NCBI GenBank assembly: GCA_036365145.1
Contig: JAEOAD010002183.1
Span: forward strand, 3,993,501 to 4,057,500
Direction of reading: 5' to 3'
DNA: 64,000 nucleotides
Source: Orientallactaga sibirica
Taxonomy: Eukaryota; Chordata; Mammalia; Rodentia; Dipodidae
Shown piece after piece: positions 1 through 12,542 of the stretch; the first letter of the stretch is position 1, and each line of letters starts with the position of its first letter. The notes below the pieces were generated by a model. That model worked only from the letters and a program-made list of their open reading frames with translations, searched no databases and was not told the DNA's origin. The translations under genes were made by a program, and so were the position numbers.

Positions 1-182
1 AAAACAAAGAATGGCCTCTCCAGGGCCTACAGCCACCACAAACAACCTCCAGATGCATGTGGCCACTAATCTGGCTTTATGTGGATACTGGGGAATCGAA
101 CTATTAGATCATTAATAAGTTATAACAGGTCACTAAGCTTTGCAGGCAAGCGCCTTAACCACTAAGCGATCTCTCCAGCCCC
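1..182 (-). mobile_element. B2/Dip-like SINE (cut by window edge)
   Basis: Ends with the reverse of the GGGCTGGAGAGATCGC head. Confidence 0.8.
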
Positions 183-578
183 AGCTAGAATTTTTAAAAG
201 ATAAATGAAATTACCTGAACTTCATATCATAAATAAAAGTTATTACAGGTCAAGACTCTGTAATACTACAATCTGAAATTTTAAATACCCCAAATCTGGA
301 ACTTTATGACTTAATATGCTACATGTGAAAAATCCCACAACTGTCCTCATCTAACAGGTGCCACTGAAACTATATGTAAAAACCACTGAGTTCATTTACC
401 TTCAGATTTTATACATGCTTTATATGAAACAAATGAATTTCATCTTTAGACAGGGTCCTATCCCCAAGACACATATATGCAAATATTCTTAAATCTGGAA
501 ATCCGTCTGAAATTTGAAAACTACCAGTCCCCAGAATTTCAGATAAGGTATATCATATCTACCTAATATAGAGATTTA

Positions 579-775
579 GGGCTACAGAGATGGTTCAGCA
601 GTTAAAGGTGCTTGCTTGCAAAGTCTGATGACCCAGGTTTGATTCCCTAGTACCCAGGTAAAACCAGATGCACAATGTGGCACATGTGTCTGAAGTTTAT
701 ATACAGTGGCAGGTGGCCCTGGTGTGTCCATTCTCACTTCCTCTCTCTCAAATAAATAATTTTTTAAAAAACAGA
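579..775 (+). mobile_element. B2/Dip-like SINE
   Basis: Diverged head GGGCTACAGAGATGG, tail CAAATAAATAATT. Confidence 0.85.
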
Positions 776-1229
776 ATGTACAGAGATTTAAAGACAGAGA
801 AGATACCATTTATGAGGGGTGGAGGTGAATATGGACACAGCTCACAGAAAAATCACACTAAAAAAGGACAAGATGCCTAACCTAAAATATAAGAGAAAAA
901 TAAATTAAAACTATATTGTTATATTATGTTCCTCCTATCTAATTGACAAAAATACAAATCTGACAGTATATGCTAACGAAGCAAAGGAAAACATAGACAC
1001 TGGCAACAATACAAAGGACTCTCCAAAAAATCATAGTTACTTAACTATATGAGTATTACATTTCTAGTGATGCATTTTCCTACTATGCATTGAAAGACGT
1101 AAGTTGTAACAGTCATTCACTACAACTCTACTAGTGGTAGCAATGCTCAAAGAACCTGAATCTAACTAGAAGACTAGTTAATGTACATTTGAACAATGAA
1201 ATACTATGTAACTGTAAAAGAGCATAAAA

Positions 1230-1560
1230 GGCTGGGTAGACAGCTCAGTTGGTAAAATGCTTGCTATGCAAGCAGAAGGACCTGAGTTCAGTATCCAGAG
1301 CTGATGACTGAGTGATGCTAGCTAGATAGATGATAAAGAGACATGAAGGAATGAACAAACTGGTGTGGTGGCATGTGCTTGTAATTCCAATGCTAGGGAA
1401 TCAGAAACAAGAGAATCACTGGGGCTTGCTGGCTAGTCAGTCTAGTCTACCTGCTAAGTTTCCAACCAATAAGAAATCTTGCCTCAAAAAAAGTGGATGG
1501 CTCCTGAAAACCAGCATTTGAGGTTATTCTCTGCTTCTATATGCACACAAAGCATAAAAA
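1230..1560 (+). mobile_element. old tRNA-headed/B1 composite SINE (B4-like)
   Basis: Head GCTGGGTAGACAGCTCAGTTGG followed by a B1-like GTGGTGGCATGTGCTTGTAA. Confidence 0.6.
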
Positions 1561-1680
1561 ATGCATGTCCACAAAGTATAAGAAATCTCTCTAAATACTC
1601 CTATGAAATGATTACCTGGTTACTATCTTAAATAAAATAATCAGAATGAAGTATAAAATTATATTAAAATTAAGACAACT

Positions 1681-1830
1681 GCCAGATGTGGTGGCACATG
1701 CCTTTAATCCCAGCACTCAGGAGGCAAAGGTAGGAAGAACTGCCATGAGTTAGAGGCCATCCTGAGACTACATAGAAAATTCCAGGTCAGCCTGGGCTAG
1801 AGCAGGACCCTATCTCAAAAAACTAAAAAA
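1681..1830 (+). mobile_element. B1-like SINE
   Basis: GATGTGGTGGCACATGCC through GGACCCTATCTC. Confidence 0.9.
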
Positions 1831-1960
1831 GATTAAGTCTCAAACATAAGACAATTATAAGCACACACATAAATATGTATATACATATGTTTATAAAGAT
1901 GCATATTTAACATATTCATATTCACACATATATAAAAATAGAAATACAAAAATTATGATA

Positions 1961-2302
1961 ATTGATAGTTGAAATGGATGTCCCCCAATTGATTTAGGAG
2001 TTTTATTTAAGTTTGTAACTTAAGTGTCACTATGGGTGGATCCTAGGTCCTGCACTAAGGTGTTTACTACTGGACTGAAAATATACAGAGGGCTTGAGCT
2101 CTAACTAGAGTTCATAAAGCTTGCTTGCTTATGTGTTAGCAGTGATTTTTTTCTCTCTCTCTGCATGGACCTGTAAAAGCAGGCCAGCTTCTTTGGCCAC
2201 TATGGTACTTCCCCTAAATCTGTAAGCTTCAATAAATCCCTTCTTCCCATAACTTGTGCCTGGTTTGGAGGTTCATCCCACACCACAGAACTATCCACCA
2301 CA
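1961..2302 (+). mobile_element. 5' LTR of MaLR-like provirus
   Basis: Same family as 4633-4991. It has the decayed start (AT instead of TG), a GCTTCAATAAATCCC poly(A) signal near 2227, and ends CCACCACA. A primer-binding-like site follows 4 nt later. Confidence 0.75.
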
Positions 2303-2776
2303 GAACTGGTACTAGAAGTGAGGTGTTACTGAGATGAATCTGACAATGTGGATTTTGGTCTTTTGAAACTTGTGTGCTGGAAGAATGGAAAACTTGGTAC
2401 TTACAACTAAAGGTGCCTTCTGGAGTGGTAAGCCAAATATTATGGACTATTGTGATGAAAGTTTGAGAATGCTAAGTGAAGAGAAAATTGTATTTGGAGG
2501 CTTGGCTTATAAACATGGAGGCTTGGCTTATGAACTTTCTAAGGAGAAGGAAAGATAACAAAACTTTTTTTGGAACTAGGCTACTGGCATAAGGGATGGC
2601 TGCAGTCTGCTGCCCATGCCCAGAGAGTTAGAGCAAAGTTAAATTCGTAATGGACTGATGTGCTTGGCTAAAGATACAGGACTGAAAAATTCAAGATTTA
2701 AATTTGAAAAAATTCAAAAAAGTTTAAAATTTACTGGCATAGAGACTAAAGTTGCTGCTCTCAAAAACATTAACAA

Positions 2777-2980
2777 GGGGCTGGAGAGATGGCTTCGTGG
2801 TTAAGGCGTTTGCCTGCAAAGCCAAAGGATCCCAGTTCAACTCTCCAGGACCCATGTAAGCCAGATACACAAAGTGGCATATGCATCTGGAGTTCATTTG
2901 CAGTGGATGGAGGCCCTGGCATGCCCAATCTCTCTCTCTCTCTCTGCCTCTTTCTCTCTCTCAAACAAATAAAATAACAA
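2777..2980 (+). mobile_element. B2/Dip-like SINE with 14-bp target duplication
   Basis: tRNA-like head with A box and B box, CT-rich middle, A-rich tail. Flanked by AAAAACATTAACAA at 2763-2776 and 2981-2994. Confidence 0.9.
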
Positions 2981-3108
2981 AAAAACATTAACAAACTTAA
3001 GAAAGATGGCCCAACTGCTTTACATTAAAAGAAGGTAGAGGATGGATAACAAAAGACTGAATGATAGAAATGCGAACTCTTTTGTAAGGAGCTAAAAGAA
3101 AGGAACTT

Positions 3109-3331
3109 GGGCTGGAGAGATGGCTCAGGGTTAAGGTGCTTGCCTGCAAGCCAAAGGACCCAGGTTCAATTCCCCACGACCCATGTTAGACAGATACACA
3201 AGGCAGTGCATGTATCTCGAGTTCATTTGCACTGGCTGGAAGCTCTGGCATGTTCACGCGCTCTCTCTCTCTCTCTCTCGCCCTTTCTTTCTCATTCTCA
3301 AATAAATAAAAATAAAAATATTTTAAAAAAT
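3109..3331 (+). mobile_element. B2/Dip-like SINE
   Basis: Full-length copy in the MaLR internal region; near-duplicate flanks AAAAGAAAGGAACTTG and AAAAGAACTTG. Confidence 0.9.
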
Positions 3332-3392
3332 AAAAGAACTTGCTCTTCAAGTCACTGATTTATTTTGTCCCTTAATTTAAAACATGGCTTTG

Positions 3393-4057
3393 TGTGGGTC
3401 TTTACTGTTACCGTTTCCCGGGGCCGTTGGCCACCGACGTCCTGGGTGAGGGAAGGAGGAGTTGGAGGGGGTGGGAAGCAAGGTCCTGGAGCAGCAGGTG
3501 AGTGCAACGACGAAGATGATGGGCAATGAATACCCAGGAGACCGTCTGATGGACAGCACTCATTTATTCAAAAGGGGAGTGGATTTATAAACACTTGGGG
3601 AAGGTTGAGATGGCACATACAGACTGGCGATCGGATGCAGTTTACAGGCTGTTTTCTAAGTGGCGGAAGAACTAGTAACTTCAAAGCTGAGGGGGAGGAG
3701 TTGCGAGAGAAGGGGAATGGCGGAATGCTGTGGGAGAGATGGCAGAAAGGCTACGTGACTTCAGCCACATAAGTGTCTCTTGGGCAGCTAGCCACAAGGT
3801 CAGGAACTGTGGGGGGGGGGGGAGTCTGACTTATGGAGTGGTCAGAGCCTTGTGGGACCCAGGGGGAGGGCCTCACCAGTTCTGCCTGGGCAATGACAGG
3901 ACACACTACAACCTACAACATAGGGAAGGCCAGTCACTGTTGCCAGGGACTCCTGACAATAGGGCCAGCTGCAACCCCACAGCCCTGGCCATGTCCAACA
4001 GTTCAGACCAGCCTCCTCACAGCCCCAGCCCCAGCCCATTGTTAGCAATGCCCAACA
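3393..4057 (-). mobile_element. ERVK-type solo LTR
   Basis: 665 bp on the minus strand, starting TGTTGGGC and ending GACCCACA. Flanked by an exact 6-bp target duplication GCTTTG (3387-3392 and 4058-4063), the size used by ERVK/IAP-like integrases. It contains a TATA box (TTTATAAA near 3584) and AATAAA (3563-3568) in the order U3-R-U5. Only the LTR remains, so internal genes were lost by LTR-LTR recombination. Confidence 0.85.
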
Positions 4058-4632
4058 GCTTTGTCCTACACACCTGGAATTGATTTCAAAAACATAAAAA
4101 ATGCATGGAGTGTGTCATGAAGTTCCAGGAGCTGCTGCTGAGATGTGACATATAAGCAGAGCATGATGACCCTGATAGGCCAGTGGAGCCATTGGAAGAT
4201 GGACTGTGGTTTACATGGAGATACAAAGATGTTTTGGATATATCAGGATTGTGCAAGGTACCATGTAGCGCTGTCAGCTTGGGATAAAAGATTTCCCTGG
4301 CTATTTAGCCCAGCTGGAGGGGCAGAATTAAAAAAATCCAGAGAATGTCAGTCACTGGATATGATATTGGACTTAATCTACAGATGTTTGATATTTGCTT
4401 GATGGTTACTGTGTTTACATGGTTCCAGTCTCTCCTTGCTATGCCTTATAATAGTTAAAATGTTTACTCTGTGCCTTTATATGTTAAAGGTATATAACTT
4501 GTTTTGGTTTTATAGGACTCACAACTAAGACTCTTAAATCTCTCAGATAAGATTAGGGAGACCTTTAAAATTGGACTGAATAAAATTTACAATGTAAAAT
4601 GGTTATTAATCTATTGGGGCCCAGGGACAGAA

Positions 4633-4991
4633 TGTGGTAGTTTAAATGGATATTCCCAAACTGATTCAGGAGTTTTATTCAAGCCTGGAACTTGGTGTCA
4701 CTGTGGATGGATTCTAGGTCCAGCCCTAAAGTGTTTTTTTTTACTGGGGGTGGATCTAAATTCCAGACTAAAACTATGCAGAGGACTTGAACTCTGCCTT
4801 GAGTTCCTAAAGTGTGCTTGCTTGTGTGTTGGTGGTTTTTTTCTCTCTGCAGGAACCTGTAAAAGTGAACCAGTTTCTTCTGCTATTATGGAACTTCCCC
4901 TAAATCTACAAACTTCAATAAATCCCTTTCTCCCATAACTTGTGCCTGGTTTGAAAGTTCATCCCAGCAACCTAAAGCTGTCTATTATACA
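4633..4991 (+). mobile_element. 3' LTR of MaLR-like provirus
   Basis: Starts TGTGGTAG, carries CTTCAATAAATCCC near 4914, ends TATACA. No clear 5-bp duplication with the left flank, which fits the decayed 5' LTR border. Confidence 0.75.
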
Positions 4992-5084
4992 AATAGAGAC
5001 AACAGGAACAATTAAATAAATGTGGTTACCTATAGAAATCAGGATAAAGCAATCAGGAGATGGAAGCAGAGAAGTTAACTTTAC

Positions 5085-5263
5085 TTATGTGCAAAGAGAC
5101 AGACAGAAAATGGGCATACCAAGGCCTCCTGCCACTGTATACAAACTCCAGATGCACAAGCCACTTTGTGTATCAGGCTTTATATGGGTATTAGAGAACT
5201 GAACCTGGGCCAGCAAATTTTGCATGCAAGTACCTTTAATGGCTAAGCCATCCCTCCAGTCCC
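5085..5263 (-). mobile_element. B2/Dip-like SINE
   Basis: Antisense copy, degraded tail. Confidence 0.8.
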
Positions 5264-6045
5264 AGGAAGCTACACTTTTTAAAATTTAAACTGTTTTGTA
5301 GACTTTGAATTTGAAATCACATGAACATTTTACATGAGTAAAGAAATTCCAACACTTAAAATCAGAATGAAATTAATTCAACTATGTATTGATTTGGTGG
5401 TTTAACCTAAAAGAAAACTATTTCAAATGAATTAAAACACAGTAACTGGCAATACATATCTGATGGTCAGATTTAACAGGTATATTCCAAATAACATATA
5501 CCCTAAGAACTATAAGGAAAAGTAACTATTCTCAGTCACCAAAGACCTAGCAGGAAACATTTAATGGGAGGCAGTTTTTTTGTAGCTCAGGGTTTGAAGG
5601 TACAATCCTTTATGGTGAGGGGGGCATGATGGCTGCCTGCTCTCAACTAGGTAGACCAAGAAGCCGAGACTAGACAAGGACGCAAGGAAAGCTCTAAACT
5701 TCCACCCTAGTGTCCCACTTTCTCCTTCAAGGCTCTCCCTCATAAAGGCTCTACCACCTCCCAAAACAGCACCACCAGCTGGAAATCAAGTGTTCAAACA
5801 CATGAGCCTATGGGATAAATTTTATATCCAAACTGTAAATGTTATTTGTAATAATAATGTTAGTTACTGGGAGGGGAGCTATTAAATATAATACTAAGAT
5901 AAAATGTGTAATGTGAACAGGAACTAAAACTATAAGCTTAATATATTATCAATATAAGTAGAAAATCTCAAAGAAACTAAATAAAAGCCCTGAAATTCTA
6001 AATGTGAATTATTTGAAAAAAATTATTTGAAAATTTTTGAAGAGA

Positions 6046-6049
<4 letters not shown>

Positions 6050-6086
<37 letters not shown>
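6050..6086. repeat. (GT)n microsatellite
   Basis: About 18 uninterrupted GT units. Confidence 0.95.
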
Positions 6087-6087
<1 letters not shown>

Positions 6088-6486
6088 CCATATCCTAAGT
6101 ATGTTTAGCAAAAGGCCTTAAAAACAATGACTAAACTAATGGTAATAGGCCTCCAAGTACATAGTGGTCCAGAAATATCAGTTAAAGAGAACTAGGACTT
6201 TGAACTGATGCCAAGTACTGAGTACAAGATGAACATGTCATGGACCCATTAACAGAAACGAAGGAACCAACAAAGACCACAGATGTGGGTCAAACAAGAC
6301 TATGGACTATGAAAGAAAACATTTTGCAATACATGTTTCACAAATGACTGGTTTTCAGAACATAAACATTCCTAATTTATAAAAAGACAAAATTATCCTA
6401 ATTTATGAGAAAAAGATATAAATAAATCCAGATGGTCAATAAACGCTATACAAATACCTATATAGGTATACAAGATAAACAGCTTA

Positions 6487-6717
6487 GGGCTGGAGAGATG
6501 GCTTAGCGGTTAAACGCTTGCCTATGAAGTCTAAGGACCCCGGTTCGAGGCTCGATTCTCCAGGACCCACGTAAGCCAGATGCACAAGGGGATGCATGCA
6601 TCTGGAGTTTGTTTGCAGTGGCTGGAGGCCCTGACGCACCCATTCTCTCCCTCTCTCTCTACCTAGCTATTTCTGTATCTCTCTCTCTCTCAAATAAATA
6701 AATAAAATAAAATATTT
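6487..6717 (+). mobile_element. B2/Dip-like SINE with 15-bp target duplication
   Basis: Flanked by AAGATAAACAGCTTA at 6472-6486 and 6725-6739; intact A and B boxes. Confidence 0.93.
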
Positions 6718-6753
6718 TAACAAAAAGATAAACAGCTTAAAAAACATGCAAAA

Positions 6754-8360
6754 GGAGGCCGCAAGGACGGACACGGTGGTGACCCGACCCCTCGCCCTCT
6801 CTCCGAACCCCGTCCCAGGCCGGGACTGGCGAGCGCGAGAGCCAACCCCCACAAATGAGTGGATAATAAAGATGTGGTACATTTACACAATGGAGTTCTA
6901 CTCAGCAGTAAAGAAAAATGAAATTATGAAATTTGCAGGGAAATGGATGGATCTGGAAAGGATTATACTAAGTGAGGTAACCCAGGCTCAGAAAGCCAAA
7001 CGTCACATGTTATCTCTCATATGTGGATCCTAGCTACAAATAGACAGACTTGTGTGTGAACTGGAACCAAAAATTGGTGCCAGAAACCAGTAAGCTGGTA
7101 AAAGGCTATATAAGGGACGGAGGAAAGGGAAGGACTGAAGTGTATGGTATTGCACATATGTAAGTGGAAGGACTGATTACAAGGAGGGGAATGGCCTAAC
7201 CAAGGCCATGGGTAGAGAATGCATAAAAGAAGGGCAAGGGGAGGTTCAATCTAATTTCAAAAGATTGTGAATAAGACTTATGTAAAACTACTTTTTTGAA
7301 TAATGGTACATCTAGAAGCTGTAGACTGTTACTAGAAAATTTTCAGTACCTGGGATGGGATACCTTCCAGTGAGTTGTTGGCCAAGGAGGTCCCGGTAGC
7401 CTCCAAAACATTAAAGACTTTTGCCAAAGCCCTTGGTTTTCCCTGAGAAACAGATAGTAAGACCCTATTGCTGAAGACATCTCTTGCCTGAGAGGCAAGG
7501 TCACTGAGAAAGCAAGCTGGTGCTGAGCAGAAAACCTTCTCCCTGTAGACCAGCCAACTGAAAGCTGGAAAAAGCTGCACTGCATGCAGAGTATGGGAGA
7601 CAGAAGTCATCAGCAGTGAAAACAGTGGACGCTGAATATTCAAATTTGGCCAGACAGGCCCAAAGACTGAACAGGTGCAATAGTGGCATGTCTACTCGTG
7701 GGGTAACCAACTGCTCTATAATTGGACTAAAGGCCCTCTCTACGGGAGGGAATACATACCTGGTACTGAAAAACTAAGTAAAGTCTATGGTAGGTAAGGT
7801 CATAAGCCTTAGGGGTATAAAGCATGCCCTTATCTAAATGTATATACTATTCCCACCAAGCTGCCCGGAAAATACTACACTTAATGCTCATATTCACATA
7901 TTAATGCTACTCTCACTTCTGGTTAGAGAAGCTTCTCTTTTCAGATGGCGATGACCACTGGGATGATCCAAAAGGCAACATAGTGCTGAGAAGAAGGGAT
8001 GGAGAAGTGCCCAGCACTGAAACATCTCTGTCACACCCTCCAAGGCTCAGGGATCATTGCGGAAGAGGGGGCGGATAGAATGGAAGAGCCAAAGGAAGGG
8101 TACGACTCACTACAATGCAACTGCCCAGACAGAAATTGGCCTTGATATCCATGACCTTGCTGTGTCTAACAATACCTCCGCAAGACCCTCATAGTAGAAG
8201 TAAAAGAGGATGACATCATATTAAAAAAAGAGACTAATGGAGAGAGGGAGGGGATATGATGGAGAGTGGAGTTCTAAAGGGGAAGGGGGGAGGGGAGGGA
8301 AAAATACGCACCTTTGGTATGTAAGTATGTTTTGTTGTCAATAAATATTTTAAAAAAAAA
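6754..8360 (+). mobile_element. L1 retrotransposon 3' end with GC-rich head and target duplications
   Basis: Flanked by AAAACATGCAAAA at 6741-6753 and 8361-8373. From the 5' end: about 98 bp CpG-rich sequence not recognised as ORF2; the C-terminal end of L1 ORF2 (about 6853-7033, with MWYIYTMEFYSAVKKNE and a TAG stop); a 1.3-kb 3' UTR with a G-rich polypurine tract (8236-8303); and AATAAATATTT plus poly(A). Immobile because nearly all of ORF1/ORF2 is missing. Confidence 0.85.
6853..7033 (+). pseudogene. L1 ORF2 C-terminal remnant
   Basis: About 60 residues, PTNEWIIKMWYIYTMEFYSA onward to LICGS and stop, match the C terminus of mammalian L1 ORF2 proteins. No endonuclease or reverse transcriptase domain is present. 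The frame stays open upstream into the GC-rich head, which is not ORF2. Confidence 0.85.
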
Positions 8361-8865
8361 AAAACATGCAAAAAGGTGTTCAACATCTATCATCAACAAA
8401 TTCAAATTATAATCCTTATACACCTACAGAATAACAGTATCAACATGTTGGAAAGAACATAAAGAAAAATTCATTTTCTGTGGGTGGAAATATAAAATTA
8501 ACAATCACTCTGAAAAACTGTTTATAAGTTTCCTATAAAATTATCCATATCTTATGATCCAGCAATTCTACTCCTTAGTGTTTACCAAAAGACAACATAT
8601 ACCCATATGAAGACTAATACACTTGTAAGTTTTATTCATAATAGCTGAAAGCTAGAAATAATCTAAATGTCAATTAACTGGTGAATATACAAATTCTGAT
8701 ATATCTCAGAATACTGATCAGGAAACAAAAGAACACATTACTGGTATATATAACAATGTAGCTGAAATTCAAAAGATTATGCTGAGAGAATCAAGACACC
8801 AGAATATACATGAAACCGATAAAGTAAGAGATCTGAAGCTGTCAAGAGTGGATTTGGGGGCTGGG

Positions 8866-9075
8866 GATGTACTTTGGTTGGCAAAGTGCTTGCCTAGGAA
8901 GCATGAATCCCTGGGCTAGATCCCCAACACCACATAATCCAGGCACGGTGAGACATATCCTGTAATCCAAGCATTTGGGAGGTACAGACAGGAGCTCAAG
9001 GTCATCCACAGCTATATAGAGTTCAAACCCAGCCTGAGCTAGAAAAGATCCTGCCTCTGAAAGAGGGAGGGAGGG
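8866..9075 (+). mobile_element. ID-headed/B1 composite SINE
   Basis: GGGCTGGGGATGTACTTTGG head resembles ID; B1-like second half. Confidence 0.7.
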
Positions 9076-10616
9076 AAGAAGAAAGAGAAAGAGAGAGGGA
9101 AGAAAGAGGAAAAACTGTGAGTTTGAGGCTAAACAAAAGAGCATAAAGATATATTTTGAATTGATCCAAATGTTTGTATCTTGACTGTAGTTGTGTGCAC
9201 ATCTGTCAAGAATCAGACTGTACACTTAGAATGGGCACATTTTATTGTTTGTAGGTTGTACCTCAATCAATTAAGTTTTTAAGAACTCAGTATCTAATAT
9301 AAAAATTCCTGTAAGACAAGAAAAGGACACTGGGGATTGGAAAAAGAAAATAGTAGTAATGGATTATAGTTGAAGACATCACTTAAGAATTCAGGTAGCT
9401 TAATATACAAGTATATAGTTACTAGACATATTTAAACATACAAGCCAACATACATACTCCTTTTGTGTTCTGTTAGCTGAGACATCCTAATAAAACATAG
9501 GTTTCCCAATACAAGAAATGGGTGTTTCCTGCCAAGGGAAACCAAGCAGGTTTTTATAAGAAAGAAAATTTTATATCCACAATTAAAATTCACCATAATT
9601 ATTCCCATACTATACATTATGAAATTTCTATCAGGTCATATGTATGTCTACTTGCACTCTTGGGCCTATGTTTCTATTCTCAATCTTTTCCTTTTAAGTT
9701 GACAAACAGTAATTTAGTGTTTTTACCCCTAGCAACCAGCTTTTCAAGCCATTAACACCTTGGCGACTTTCTGCTATTCTCATTTTACACTTACACTATG
9801 TTTTATTATTTCCAAAGAATTTTTACATGTACTTTCTCACTTGGTTCTTACCATAACCTATACTCAAACAGGTACCTTCATCTTACAGATTAAAAAATTA
9901 GGGTCAAAAAAACTAATTAAGGATATAGTTAGTAACAGTATTAAAGCCTTCTATCTTACAATCTTCCAATGTATGAGTCCTACTTACTATGGCAGCTATA
10001 GGACTGTCCCCTTCCTTGGGCAGGGACTTTTTTTTTCTCCTGTAGCCATAAATATTAAGATATAGAAAAGAAAAGAACAAAATAGGGGGATAGGGAAGGT
10101 ATGGGGAGAGAGCTGGGTATTAGACTGAATAACAGAACTATTTTATGTGCACTCTAGAAGGAACCATTCCCAGAAACAGTGCTTCATACTAGAAATTCAC
10201 AATGACAGGACCTGGCAATTAAGAATAGGAAAAAAACCTATTGTAATGTGCAAAGTCAAAATAAATGGCAGGCTATGAGGCATCTGTAATTGGCTGGAAG
10301 TTAGTTAACTACTTGGAGATCTCGCCACAGACTAAGATCTGAAAATGTAATCGGAATAATAGTTACATTAAATTGATCCATGACAATATCAAATCTAAAA
10401 CAGATTCTGTATTTGAAGGTAAGCTATCAAGTTGGAAGTAGGAAAACAAAGCCACTGACAAAAATACTGGGTAAGGGAAATAAAATGTTATTTTTAAGTC
10501 AAAAAGAAAAAAGTCTCAAGATGATTTATTACAGAAACCAGAAATGGTCATAGAAATAACAGATTAAGAAAAAGTATTAAACCAGTTGAACTAATTAACA
10601 CTAGAAATTAACAGCA

Positions 10617-10900
10617 TCACTGAGCATGGTGGCACATACCAGTAATCCGAGCATTTGGGAAGTTGAGGACAAGCAGGATTGTGAGTTCAAAGTCAGCCTT
10701 GGCTACATAATCAGACCCTGTCTCAAAAACAAAAACAAAGCCAGGCATGGTAGTGCATACCCTTAATCCTAGCACTTCTGAGGCAGAGGCAGGAGAACTG
10801 CTGTGAGTTCGAGACCATGCTGACACTACATAGGGAATTCCAGGTCAGACTGAACTACAGGGATACCCTACCTTGAAAAACCAAAACCAACCAAACAAAC
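10617..10900 (+). mobile_element. two B1-like SINEs in tandem
   Basis: An older copy to about 10735, then a second from 10740 with a CAAA-rich tail. Confidence 0.8.
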
Positions 10901-11011
10901 AAACAAAAAAATCCACCACCAAAACAACTACAACATAAAAGCTACTTTGAAAATTTTTATGTCTACTTTACCAAAGTTTAAAAACTGAAGGAAAAAAATT
11001 CAATTCATAAA

Positions 11012-11180
11012 AATAGCCAGGTGTGGTGGCACATGCCTTTAAGCCCAGCACTCAGGAGTCAGAGGTGGGAGGATAACTGTGAGTTCATGAGTTTGAGGCC
11101 ACCCTAAGACTACATAGTGAGTTCCAGGTCAGCCTGAGCTAGAGTGAAATCCTACCTTGAAAAACCAATAAATAAATAAT
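11012..11180 (+). mobile_element. B1-like SINE
   Basis: AGCCAGGTGTGGTGGC start, AATAAATAAAT tail. Confidence 0.88.
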
Positions 11181-11486
11181 TTAATTAATTAATAATGATG
11201 ATGTTAAAAAAAACCATGAAGGTACCAAAAACAACTGGAAATCTGAGGTAAGAAAACACACATGACCATAAAACTAGATGTGATTTATTATCAATGCAAC
11301 CAGAAGAGAAATATAACTTACAATATAATGTACTTCTTCATAAGGGAAAATATGTGTGTTAGGAATGGAAATCTTTCCTAACCTAATTATTTTTAAGAAA
11401 TTTATCATACTTGTGTTTGTAACTTCATGAGGTTTAATGTATCATAGCAGTCAATTCTTAAAATTGTACACACCAGTTTTTTAAAA

Positions 11487-11697
11487 ATTTATGTATGTAT
11501 GTATGTATGTATGTATGTATGTATGTATGTATGTGAAAGAGTGAGAGAGAGAGAATGAGCGCACCAGGGCCTCCAGTCACTGCAAATGAACTCCAGACAC
11601 ATGCACCTCCTTGTGCATCTGGCTTGCGTGGGAATCAATCTGGGGTCCTTTAGCTTTGCAGGCAAATGCCTTAACTGCTAAGCCATCTTCTCTAGCC
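11487..11697 (-). mobile_element. B2/Dip-like SINE with (ATGT)n tail
   Basis: The tail has expanded to a (TATG)n array at 11490-11534. Confidence 0.85.
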
Positions 11698-11754
11698 CTA
11701 CACACCATTTTTTAGAGGATATTCACCTTGTGTAATTAATTATCACTACAATCA

Positions 11755-11873
11755 ATTTTTCTTTTCATAGTAGGGCTGAACTGGAATTCACTATGTAGTC
11801 TCCAGGTGGCCTCAAACTCCTACCTCTGCCTCCCAAGTGCTGGGATTAAATGCATGCACCACCACTAACCGGC
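11755..11873 (-). mobile_element. B1-like SINE
   Basis: Antisense, slightly truncated. Confidence 0.8.
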
Positions 11874-12399
11874 ATATAATTTTTATCTCTCCAAAGAGAA
11901 ACCCCATACCTTTTAGCAGTCAACTGTCTCAATGCCCAACTGAGCATGGCTTTAGACGATCATGAATGTGCTTTCTATAAATCTGTCTATACTGTATATT
12001 TCATGTAAGTGCAATCATAAAATAGATCATCTTTTGTGACTAGCTTCTTTCACTCAGTTTTCAAAGTTGCTAATAACATTTGTGTACAAATTTTTGTGTG
12101 GATACATGCTTTCATTTCTGGTAGGTTTATCCTGGGGAGTAGAACTGCAGAACTGTATCGTAACTCTGTGTTTAGTTAAACTCTATGTTCAAACGGTTGC
12201 TGAATGAATAAACACAATGCAGTCTATCAATGTAGTATAGTATTTGGCAAAAACAAGGGACAAAACTGATGCATCCTGAAGACTTTCATGAGCCTTGAAA
12301 ACTATGAAAGAAGTTGGTCAACAAGGATGACATACTCTGACTCCATTTAACACAAAACACGCAGGACAGACTGTTCTAAGAAGATACCCATTTTCACTT

Positions 12400-12542
12400 T
12401 TTTTTTTAATTGGTTTTTCGAGGTAGCTCAGGCTGACCTGAAATTCACTATGTAGTCTCAGGGTGGCCTCAAACTCATAGCAATCCTCCTACCTCTGCCT
12501 CCCAAGTGCTGGGATTAAAGGCGTGCGCCACCATGACCGGCT
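12400..12542 (-). mobile_element. B1-like SINE
   Basis: Antisense full-length copy. Confidence 0.9.

Larger units (their letters stand above)
2303..4632 (+). mobile_element. internal region of MaLR-like provirus (non-coding, invaded)
   Basis: Begins with a PBS-like TGGTACTAGAAGTGAGG at 2307, typical of the ERVL/MaLR leader, and ends with a purine-rich stretch before the second LTR. No long open frame, as expected of MaLRs, which lack pol. Interrupted by two B2/Dip SINEs and an antisense ERVK LTR. Confidence 0.65.

Noticed and set aside
3730..4083. 117-codon frame
   Set aside because: Lies antisense in the U3 of the ERVK LTR and has no family resemblance.
6487..6560. tRNA gene candidates at the many A-box/B-box pairs
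   Set aside because: These are heads of B2/Dip SINEs; they lack a foldable acceptor and anticodon arm with 3' end and are flanked by target duplications.
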